Source: Chloromonas sp. AAM2 (lineage: Eukaryota; Chlorophyta; Chlorophyceae; Chlamydomonadales; Chlamydomonadaceae). Taken from it: DNA of 14,133 bases. Shown here piece by piece: positions 1-10,300 of the stretch (position 1 is its first letter; each line of letters opens with the position of its first letter). The stretch spans positions 1 through 14,133 of the forward strand of contig QAXH01002231.1 of the NCBI GenBank assembly GCA_004335635.1, read 5' to 3'. A model generated the notes under the pieces. It saw only the letters and a program-made list of their open reading frames with translations. It searched no databases and had not been told where the DNA came from. Both the position numbers and the translations under genes were made by a program.

Positions 1-427
1 TATATATATATTACAACAGGGGGTATATATATATTGCTTACATCAGGGGGGTGATTACACATGCACCGAGCGCGAAGGTGATGCAAACCCTCATATTCTA
101 GACCTTTGCGGTTGATGATGTAGGATTTCAGGTATGATGATGTGGACCAGCGAATGCCATTAACTCCCACAGAGCTGGAGCTGCCAAGAGCACATTCAAG
201 GCCTGGTCACACTTTGTGGTGGACAGGAAGCTTATGACATCACACCATGGAAGTTTTCCAACCATGACCAAAAGAACACAACGTTTTTATGACTTGACAT
301 GACAACACAACCTTATCATGATGCTACGGCTTCATTGCTGCGTATTCCCAACATCCTAGAAAGCAGCGGTGTGACCGTCTGCATTGCCATGATGTGCGGC
401 CGGCCGCCTGCAATGTCAGCCACTCAC
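1..427 (-). other. Intronic or downstream sequence of the transporter gene; TA-rich repeats at the edge
   Basis: This follows the donor at 427. No transporter-like exon could be found on the minus strand here, so it is probably a long intron running off the window. Bases 1-35 carry two (TA)n runs, each next to a G-run (CAGGGGG and CAGGGGGG), forming an imperfect direct repeat of roughly 24 bp. Confidence 0.4.
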
Positions 428-952
428 CGCATTGGAACGTGAGGGCCATGCAGAAGCCTGTGGGCATTGCCCTCCTCAAGAAGGCTTGGCGTGTCAGGTA
501 GACGCGCTGTGACTCCGGCACTACAAACCGCACGGCTGCAGCGCTGGCAAGGGTGGTGGTCAGCAGGCCTAACCATGCCACCGTGACCGGGTAAGGGAAC
601 GACAAATCAACCTGCATAGGTGCGTATTAAGAGACAGACTCAGAGCCTTGCCAGCCCATGCAGTGTCCGTCTTACTCCACCGCCCAGCAGAAGTTCGGTA
701 AAACTGCCTGACATCTCGAAGCCTTCATTGACATGCCTGCCCTGGGCAGGCTCAGAAGCATTCGGCTAAGCACTGGCTGCTCCATGGTCAAGTAACATGT
801 CCACCCACAAGGATTGATTTGTTGACGAAGATAGCTGAAGAGGAGATGAGCATCCACATCAGGCAGCTGGCCAAAGCTGGCAGTGCCCTCCATGCTCTGA
901 TCCACATCTGAGCTACAGCGCGAGGCGTGCTGCTGGCTGCGTCCTGCTGCAT
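428..952 (-). CDS. TPT/nucleotide-sugar transporter-like protein, N-terminal part (partial, 2 exons)
   Basis: Two exons join cleanly on the minus strand: 952..809 (48 codons from ATG) and 611..428 (61 codons plus one base). The intron 808..612 is phase 0, with gtgggt donor and atgcag acceptor. The joined protein begins MQQDAASSTPRAVAQ, then has a hydrophobic segment (about residues 22-44) ending FVNKSIL, then VDLSFPYPVTVAWLGLL, a second hydrophobic segment (about 58-73), and a third starting near FCMALTFQCG. The pattern NKxIL, then FPYPxTxxWL, then PxGxxxALT is typical of the triose-phosphate/nucleotide-sugar transporter branch of the drug/metabolite transporters, which exchange phosphorylated sugars or nucleotide-sugars across plastid or Golgi membranes. 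The substrate cannot be told. The second exon ends in phase 1 at a gtgagt donor. I found no continuation in bases 1-427, so the next exon probably lies left of the window; truncation is the alternative. The start is uncertain: a later ATG at residue 16 is also possible. Confidence 0.72.
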
Positions 953-1797
953 CAGCTGTTGACGAGCTTTTAAATGTGCTGATGCCGGCAAAGAGGAGCC
1001 TGGCCCTTGGAGGCAGGCCGCCTACCTGGGCCAGGCCCCAAGGTTCAGCTCAACAGAGTTGAAGATTATGTAATGCTTCCCAAGGCTGAGGCTTGATGAT
1101 GGCACCCGGATCTAAGGTTACGTCGTGCACGCGCTCATCGCATGGCTCTCCGCCACAAGGCGTTCGCGTGTTTGCCAGGTGACAGCTACCGGGACGATCC
1201 CTAACCGCGGTTCAAACGTCAGCAAGGCAGATCATACTTGAACTGCTCTCCGACTTATCGATTGTGTAGGACACGCATTGGCAATGCATTAGCAGCCGCC
1301 TTGAAGGAATGAGATCAAAAGGTGTTTGGAAGTTACAAATGTTACACATGGTCAGTCTGTCCTATTATTGACAACCTGTTCTGCTAGCCTGCTATAACGC
1401 TGTCGTCGAAAGCGTGCTCAACTACTTCACCTTCAACCTCGTCGAAGCATTGTAGCAATCGCGTATTGGACTGATTGCTGTAAATGCATCATATCACTGC
1501 AGCAATGATTCTGTGACCAGGTTCGTAGCCACAAGCTGCTGGCACAACCGAAGGCTTGGGATGAGAATGGAAAAAGGTATCGTTACAGAACAGCTTGATG
1601 TCAGGGGCGCAAGCAAATCGCCATTGGAGGCATACACAATCAGCCATCTAAGCACATGAGGTCAAAATTGCGCGATGGACAGACTGCAGTTTCATCCAAA
1701 ATGATCAGACAGCTGCCTCTTGCTGCTGCTGTCGCTGCTGGGTGTGTTCATCGATTGCACGAGTCATCTATAGAAATCATTCACTGCTGCAAGTGGT
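953..1797. other. Spacer between transporter start and uL4c stop
   Basis: On the minus strand this should contain the 3' untranslated region of the uL4c gene and the promoter and 5' leader of the transporter gene. I see no convincing exon on either strand; the short open frames lack family motifs and splice logic. Confidence 0.5.
1583..1587 (-). promoter_or_regulatory. Candidate polyadenylation signal TGTAA for the uL4c gene
   Basis: TTACA on the plus strand reads TGTAA on the minus strand, about 210 nt after the uL4c stop. TGTAA is the usual poly(A) signal of chlorophycean algae. A 5-mer is weak evidence, and other copies occur at 1333-1337 and 1342-1346. Confidence 0.35.
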
Positions 1798-3818
<2,021 letters not shown>

Positions 3819-4426
3819 CTTCCCGAGCTTCTTAGGAGAAAGGCAGGGCGGCAAGCGCCACAAAGTCCGGACAAAGTGCAATGCAAAAGCGTTTCAAAGT
3901 TCGGTTACCGCTGGTTTTCCATGGTCTATTTCTGAGCCATCTCCCTTTCTCTTTGTTTCCCTCAAGCTCCATGCACGCATTGCGTCTCGCCATGGTTGCC
4001 TTGGCCTTGCATTGGACTTGAACCAGTCTGTGACATAGAGTGGTGCTTGACCACAAACGCTTGGGAGATGCCTGGTTCTTTGCATTTGCATGAATATCTT
4101 CCACGAATTAGTCCATTTGATCGTGGGAATGGAGGGGTTACCCCAGCCTCTCTTGCGCAAGGTTTGTGTTTTATCCTTATTTATCCTTACTGTTCTCCAG
4201 GGATAGTACCAATGGTACCGATGGTACCTCACCTTGCCTGACAGGCTCATAAAGGTAGAGCAGGGCCATCGCAGTCTGTTTAAACTGTAGCGTACCGGCC
4301 ATGTGGTGTTGCATCACTCGTACTGGGTCTCTGGGTCTCCTGACAAACCAATAACCCAACCTTGCGCTGCAGACCCAGATGCCCACACACCTGAAGACGT
4401 TACCATTGTTAGGCTACCTGAAGACG
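3819..4426. other. uL4c upstream region with short repeats
   Basis: On the minus strand this is the 5' leader and promoter area of the uL4c gene. Around 4203-4228 three GGTACC-like words recur at 9-bp spacing. ACCTGAAGACGTTACCAT occurs at 4389-4406 and again at 4416-4433 (27-bp period), just across the right border. No exon with family motifs was recognised. Confidence 0.5.
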
Positions 4427-4433
4427 TTACCAT
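4389..4433. repeat. Direct repeat, two 18-bp copies at 27-bp spacing
   Basis: ACCTGAAGACGTTACCAT is present exactly at 4389-4406 and 4416-4433. It lies about 570-620 bp upstream of the uL4c start codon, so a protein-binding role is possible but unproven. Confidence 0.75.
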
Positions 4434-4762
4434 AATGCTGCCACAACACCTTCTGTTGCTACAACACAGCTGCTGTTGCTTACAACAACTTTGTTGATAC
4501 AGTCCTCTCGCATACTACACAACCACCATGCCAACAGGCAGCTCTTGTTGCGACCACTCAACAATACTTGTTGTGCAGGCTCTTTGAGTACCGCCGGTAC
4601 GCCCTTGGCCACAGCAACTGCCGAAGCTATCTGCTGGTTTGTAGCATTTGACACCTTGGCAGACACCCGTGAACGCAAAGTGATCTCCAGTGCTGGTCCC
4701 AACATCTGGCAACGCAGGAACCCAGGAACAGCATCATAGCCTTTGGGTGCGCACTTGGAGCC
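4427..4762 (-). other. Open exon-like coding patch of unknown family
   Basis: Minus-strand frame open for 111 codons, from just after a TAG at 4765..4763 to a TAA at 4429..4427. The part nearest the start reads GSKCAPKGYDAVPGFLRCQM, then LGPALEITLRSRVSAKVSN, then ATNQQIASAVAVAKGVPAVL. This composition is more protein-like than most chance frames here. A possible acceptor (gggtag) sits at its start, and a possible donor (gtattg) follows KEPAQQ near 4574. I do not recognise the family and found no partner exon. The plus strand is also open over much of this stretch, so it may be an exon of an unassembled gene, a relic, or chance. Confidence 0.3.
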
Positions 4763-4831
4763 CTACCCATACCGTTGCCGCCTGCCCATGTCAGCTATGC
4801 GCCATGCCAACATCTGGGGACCTGGGTATAC

Positions 4832-4876
4832 GTACCTTGGGTGTACACCTGGGTACACCCAGGTACACCCCCATAG
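4832..4876. repeat. Imperfect palindrome of GGGTGTACACC/GGTACACCC words
   Basis: GGGTGTACACCTGG is followed by CCAGGTACACCC, giving a short near-palindromic hairpin with a few-base loop. It lies in non-coding DNA and no function is evident. Confidence 0.55.
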
Positions 4877-5033
4877 CATGCTTTCACAAGGGCCGTTTTG
4901 CTCCCTCCCCTTACTGACTCCAGTTGTCTTTCTTCCTGGCCTCGTTGTTTCTTAGCTTTAAGTGTAGAGTATGTATACTATGTAGACCTGGTTTTAAAGT
5001 TGAATGAACGGGAGAAAACAGAGGGTTGAGAGA

Positions 5034-5054
5034 GGGGAGGGGAGGTAGGGAGGG
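5034..5054 (+). other. G-quadruplex-like motif in a purine-rich tract
   Basis: Four G runs (GGGG at 5034, GGGG at 5039, GGG at 5048, GGG at 5052) are separated by 1, 5 and 1 bases, which meets the usual G3+N1-7 rule. The surrounding stretch from about 5004 to 5055 is almost entirely purine. It is not near a recognised gene start. Confidence 0.6.
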
Positions 5055-5266
5055 AACCGCTACCAGGTCTGCATGCATACACGGTCTACACTAACAAGCG
5101 CACGTACACCACATGGCTCATTCCGCCACAAACACAAGCCTACATCCCAGCCAAACGCAGTGACCCCCTCCATGCCTACAAGCATTTTTGGTTGCTTGTG
5201 TTGCGCCTGTGCCAATGCCGCAAGACGCATAAGGCATCCTAGACATGGGATCTCAAAGGCAAGACG

Positions 5267-5294
5267 TTCCCAAGGCTGGTTTCCCAAGGCTGGT
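5267..5294. repeat. Perfect 14-bp tandem duplication
   Basis: TTCCCAAGGCTGGT occurs twice head to tail. It lies just upstream of the decayed plus-strand coding remnant. Confidence 0.85.
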
Positions 5295-5299
5295 TGTTC

Positions 5300-5720
5300 A
5301 TGCAGATGCGCTTTGCCATGTGACTGGTATCACGAAGACCATAACTATCCCTATGTTTGACCGTGCTTTCCGTGCCGTGCATGCCGACCCGGCAGCATTC
5401 CGCAATCGAGTGCATGACTTTCGCGTAAGGACACCGTTCTGCTACCACAATCAAGAAAGTGCAGTTCACTGTGATCTATGAAGGCAATAGCAAGGGGCAC
5501 GGTGTCTAAATTGAGCACTCCACATCATCAACCAGTGTGTTGGCCTACCCTGGCGATATTCTGGGTATAATTGCTGGTGTTGTTGGCCCACCCTCCCGCG
5601 GCAGGGCAGACACCTGGTTTGACTGGGACCTTCGATCTGACACCAACCTGTGTCTTCGTCCCAAACCGTGGAACAGGCACATTACGTGATAAGCCAACGG
5701 GCAGAATGATAACTTGGCAT
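5300..5720 (+). pseudogene. Decayed coding remnant, family not identified
   Basis: Two plus-strand frames read as consecutive protein. Up to about 5455 one frame gives GITKTITIPMFDRAFRAVHA, then DPAAFRNRVHDFRVRTPF. From about 5467 a shifted frame gives FTVIYEGNSKGHGV, a TAA stop (5507-5509), then IEHSTSSTSVLAYPGDILG, IIAGVVGPPSRGRADTWFDW, and DLRSDTNLCLRPKPWNRHIT, ending at TGA TAA near 5688. A later shifted patch reads ANGQNDNLA. One frameshift and several stops break it, so it is a relic rather than a live gene. The order (GDxxGxIAG, then WxDWDLxS, then LRPKPWNRHI, then NDNLA) faintly recalls a SET-domain-like fold, but I would not assign that. A relic of a mobile-element or captured gene is equally possible. 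Confidence 0.5.
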
Positions 5721-6302
5721 AAATGCATCCAGAGTTTCCAAGACTGACATCATCGTCCTCTAGCTCTAGGCGACCATGTGAGCAGCTTGACATTTCATAA
5801 ATGAATGCTTACAGCACTCCCAGGCCAGGTCCACTAATGGATACAAAGCAGACAACATTGCACAAGGCACAAAGCAACACACCCACATGGCCGCATAGCA
5901 GCTGAAAAACCCTTGCCTAATTGACTTCAAGCCTGATTCACAGGTGATCATACCAAGGACAGTGCTGGTGTGTCATCATGAACACAGCCCAATGCTCACA
6001 AACAGCCTCCATTGGTGCGGTTAGCACACATAGCCAGACAGCCCTGGCAGCCGCAAGGCAATACAAGCGTGAGATGGCATGTACAAGAAACCCCACCTCG
6101 CGTCCGGCTGTCACGGGCTGTCACAGCCGCCAATCATTAGCAAGCCCGGTGGCTAAGCATGGCTGTCACAGGTTATTGACTACCAAACACGGAGCAACAG
6201 AATGCACACAGCCTGGCGTCCTTGTGACATGAATTGTCCAACAAAAATGGCTGGCCAACACTGCTCATAGCTGGCCAGCACTCACTAAGGCATTGCCAAC
6301 GC
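5721..6302. other. Spacer without recognised gene
   Basis: No family-like translation or splice-consistent exon was seen on either strand. GGCTGTCAC words recur at about 6110-6170, giving a weak scattered repeat. Confidence 0.45.
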
Positions 6303-6346
6303 AGTCAGAGTCAGAACCTTGCCAGCGTAGTCAGAGTCAGAACCTT
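6303..6346. repeat. Two direct repeats of 18 bp at 26-bp spacing
   Basis: AGTCAGAGTCAGAACCTT occurs at 6303-6320 and 6329-6346. It lies about 80 bp left of the long hairpin and may belong to the same repetitive element. Confidence 0.8.
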
Positions 6347-6424
6347 TTATGTCATAAGTGTGCACTGCTTTGCAATGCTGCGTGTGTCTGGTCGGACCAA
6401 TCTGTGGCTTAGTCTGCATCCTGC

Positions 6425-6566
6425 AAAAAGATGTTTGCCAGTTCTGGGACAGTTTCCAGGAATAGCACTGGAACCAGTGTGGCAACAGGGACAAGGTGTC
6501 GACCTCGCCTACACTGGCTCCAGTGCAGCCCTTGTAAATTGTCCCAGAACTGGCAAACATCTTTTT
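6425..6566. repeat. Long inverted repeat / hairpin (58-bp stem, ~26-nt loop)
   Basis: Position i pairs with position 12991-i. The outer 27 bp pair without any mismatch: AAAAAGATGTTTGCCAG on the left is answered by CTGGCAAACATCTTTTT on the right. Over positions 6425-6482 only five mismatches occur (6456, 6461, 6462, 6464, 6473), plus a few G-T pairs. The inner stem GCACTGGAACCAGTGT pairs with ACACTGGCTCCAGTGC, around a loop near 6483-6508. The near-perfect arms with a small loop fit either a foldback/MITE-type element or a precursor of small RNAs. No flanking target-site duplication was established, and a T-run follows the right arm. Confidence 0.8.
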
Positions 6567-6935
6567 TTTCTGTTGTTCTTTTTTCGCTGTTGGTCACTTT
6601 ACAGTTTCATCACTCCGTCACAAGGCAGCCGGTACACAGCATTGGGGCTACCATGTCCGGGCACAGGCAGCAGAAACGCTCGACTCAACTCTGCCCGCAG
6701 GGTCCAGGGCTGATTTGGTGAAAAGAAAGCGATCAGTGTTTCAAGGGGTGTATGCTTTCCGGGAAACCCTTTCACATTCATCGTCAAGGGTGAGTCTTGA
6801 TTGCGCCTGTCCCGTGATGACCCTGAGCCCCACCGTAACCCTCCTGCCAAATCCCACTGATCAGCTCACTGGCCAACTATATGGTCACATGCATGCGGTT
6901 TCAGTCTTCAGTTGGCTAACATAGATTTGCGGCTG

Positions 6936-7000
6936 GTGAGGTTACCCAATCTGCCCACAGTGTACGCCTTTACTCGCCTTGCCATGGCCGTCTGCAGTCG
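6936..7000 (-). pseudogene. Degenerate copy of NTPase exon 8
   Basis: On the minus strand a ctgcag acceptor-like word is followed by sequence resembling the intact exon at 9129..9065. One frame reads KAYTVGRLGNLTSRK, beside YRACTLGNLTEEEAK in the intact exon. In the intron phase of the intact gene the copy runs into a TAA, so it cannot replace the exon. Together with the matching intron piece at 7149-7240 it marks a broken partial duplication. Confidence 0.6.
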
Positions 7001-7148
7001 CTCGCCAACACAATGCAGAGTGTCAGCACAGTGCACGGCACAACAACCTGCGGCCCCAGCATGCAGCATGATGGCAGGCCATGCAGGGCAGTACATGACC
7101 ACATGAGGCATCACACGCCTCACCAACTACATGCAATATCTGATGCTT

Positions 7149-7240
7149 CACAGCGAGGCTCACCTTAGCCCCTGATGACATGCCACAAAAGCCCAACAGT
7201 CAGGCAAGGCAAGGCATGACCACAGTGCAGACCCATTCCG
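7149..7240. repeat. Segmental duplicate of NTPase intron 7 (partner 9170-9261)
   Basis: The 92-bp stretch matches 9170-9261 with three visible differences and no gaps (offset 2021). Weaker similarity extends right to about 7310 and left into the exon-8-like sequence, with an insertion of about 100 bp at 7020-7148. The right copy is inside intron 7 of the NTPase gene; the left one lies just beyond that gene's stop. Confidence 0.9.
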
Positions 7241-7316
7241 CATAACACATAAACTGCAGCGGTGTGTGCAATGCAGGCCTCAGCCTAACGTGGCCACCAG
7301 CATCATCAACAAAGCA

Positions 7317-10300
7317 TCAGCCATAGAATCTGCATCCACAGCTGGCGCACCAACGAGGCAGCAGGTTTCCCGAGCCAGGAGGACTCCACTTATGTGTGGT
7401 TCGCCACTCGCCCCTCTTGATGTGCTCCAGCACGGCTGCTGACGTAGCAGTGATGACAGGCTCCATGCCGTCCTTGCCGTACGCATCCTTTGGCAGGTTG
7501 AGGGCCAATCGTGGCGGCTGCCTGTAGCTGATCTGCCGTGGCAGGGAAGGGGGGAAGGGAATGAGATCAGTGACCATATGAGAGTGAGGTTCCCTCTTGG
7601 CGGTGTTGTAAGGGTAAGGGTTACACCCTTCATCTAGTTAGTCAACCCCTCCTTAAAGAGCACGTTTCCCAAACCTCCCTAGATCGTGCATCCGTATTGC
7701 CTCCCAAAATCAGCGTCAGGAATAGTAACAGTCAGTAACACACTGTGTCCCTTCGTTAAGGTTACAGGCCTGACCACCATCAGATATCAGATACTGTTGG
7801 TGAGATACTGCTGAAAGATGAGATCACCAGAATGCATACGCGACCCGCAAGTTTACTGCGGCCTCAGCCACGTGAACTGACCATCCTTTATGCAAGAATG
7901 CCCTCTGGACGGAGACTAGCCAAGCAAGTGTCCGGTCCTTGCCTGCCTGGGGATCTCAATATGTCAGATGCTAACATAACGATGTAATCAATCAACGTCT
8001 ATTCAACAGAGGACTGCAGGGAACTGCAAAGTCCAGCTGGTTACTTGCCACCCTGACTCACCATGTTGTGCCTCAGAAGCGAGAGGAGGACGGCTTCCTC
8101 CTGATCACCGAGCAGAGCCTCCACCACTGAGACAGGAACCGCGTTGTGTTCATGCTTAGCGATGGCATCAAGCAGGCTTCCCCACTGCTCTGGAGTCCAT
8201 ACGGGTTTGCTGCCATCCAGGGCGGGCAGGTTGCCATGGTTGAAGCCCCTCTTCACTAGCCTTGTAGCCTCCATCCGGTGGAATTTGAAGGCTGCATGGC
8301 AGTCAATGCACAAACAGAGCAGAGGTGCGTGCTGAGATGCCCGCAGATGGTGCATGCTGTGTCCAACCACAGCGACCACAGCGGCTGCCTGAGAGCAGTT
8401 GAGAGCAGCTGAGAGAGTACGTGAGACAGTACATGATGGCAACACGGGCAGTAGAGCCAAACAGGCGGGCAACAGACTAATCCTTTCGAGTCCCACCTTC
8501 AGTACCACATGGCATGCTGTGTTCTCAGACCGAGTGCTGCATGAGACTTTATCATGCTGTATGCTGGACATCATTCGACCCTCCGACGTCATGTGTCAAC
8601 CTCGTGTGCGAGTGTGTTGTACTATGGCCCTTTGAACTGAGATTCTCGTGCATCATGGTTGTGCATGTGACATGTGCTACCAAAGGAGCACCCACTCACG
8701 ACACAGTCCCTCCCAGACCACCCACCCAAGCACACACACCTTCCTGCCATGCGTTCTCGACATCTCCCCCGTCCAGATAGAACGCTTTTGACGCAGCTGC
8801 ACACACGACCCCGAGGATATGCATGTTGCCGCCAGCCAACGCAAACAGAGCCGGCCACACGGTCTTCGGAAGAGTGAAGGTTGCGGCAGGCGAAGGGGCG
8901 GGCGAAGGGGCGGGTAACTGTTGCAGCAGCCCGGGCCAGTTTGCCCCGTCCCCGTACACAAATGCCTGCACGTGCGGCAGAGGGTTGAATGTGCCTGTAC
9001 CACTTTACTGACAAACCACCAAGTGGCATCAACACAAGCAACCCAGCATGCCAACCAGACATACCTTTGCCTCCTCCTCTGTCAGGTTACCCAGCGTGCA
9101 CGCCCTGTACTGTCCAAGCTTGAGGCCCTCTGCAGTCGCAAACCAACGCAATGCACAGTACAGAGCTGTCACAGCAAGGCTCACCTTAGCCCCTGATGAC
9201 ATGCCACAAAAGCCCAACAGTCAGACAAGGCAAGGCATGACCACAGTGCAGGCCCATTCCGTACAATACTTCAACGCAACAGGAACGCATGTGCACTGCA
9301 AACCTCAACCTTGATCATCAGCGGCTATCAGCAACAGCCTTCATCATGCGACGTAGCAAGTAGTGTGTTTGAAACCCTCCCTGCGCTGGAACCCTGAAAG
9401 TGGCCATAGAACATGTGAGCACATAATGTGGGCACACTCACGATCCTGGAGCCAGCTGACAAAGAAGTTGTCCCAAGTCCCCAGGATGACGTGGCAGGCC
9501 TGGTCCTGCTTGCTGGACACCACCAGGAACGCGATCAAGGTGAGAACAGCATTCTTGTTCTTCCAACGGTACAAGGAGTTCGCTTCATCTGCGCATTATG
9601 AGCAGGCAGCGTGTCATGTGCACATGTGTGCATTCAGAAGGTTGCAAAAGCAGCAGCCACAATACCGCAGTGTGTCATCGCGCACCTATTATAATGACTG
9701 GCTTTGGTGAGCCCTTGTTGTCTGCCAGCCACTCCTGCAACGCCGGTATCAGGTTCGCTGCAGGGCACCCATCACAACCAGCCCAGTTTGTCGACAATGT
9801 ACAATATCACAAACTCGCAGGTGTGTCGTTTAGCTCTCGTGCGGGCAGACATTGATGAGATTTACCACCTGGTGAGGCTACAAACTTGTTGACATATGTA
9901 AGGTCCATAGATCAGCACAACATATAAGGTCGGGCGTGCAGACAGAGGGTTACAATGGTTTCAGAGTCACCGCGATACAGGCACATTCCAAGGCATCATA
10001 CCCTGGTAGAAGACAGAGAGGTTTGCGATGCATCTAATCGTAGCTAAGAGCTACCTTGCAATGCCAGACACTGCAGAACCCCAGCTTGGACATTGCATGA
10101 CATGGCATGGACCGTGTGGCATGGCATGAGCCGTGTGGCATGGCATGAGCCGTGTGGCATGGCATCAACCGTGTGGCATGGCATGAGCCGTGTGGCATGG
10201 CATCAACGGTGTGGCATGGCATGAACCTTGTGGCATGGCATGTACATTTACATTGGGCAGCCCGTTCCAGTGTCAGACTGCAAGCAGTGGTGCTGCTAAG

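Noticed and set aside
1195..1225. tRNA T-arm lookalike (GCGGTTCAAACG)
   Set aside because: No matching 5-bp stem, anticodon arm or acceptor stem could be drawn around it.
6599..6850. Minus-strand open frame next to the hairpin
   Set aside because: No conserved motif was found and the frame has no plausible exon limits.
8399..8780. Plus-strand open frames over NTPase intron 9
   Set aside because: They fall in the intron between exons 9 and 10 and show no family similarity.
10093..10244. CRISPR-like array
   Set aside because: The 19-bp units are head to tail without unique spacers and sit in a spliceosomal intron, so this is a minisatellite.
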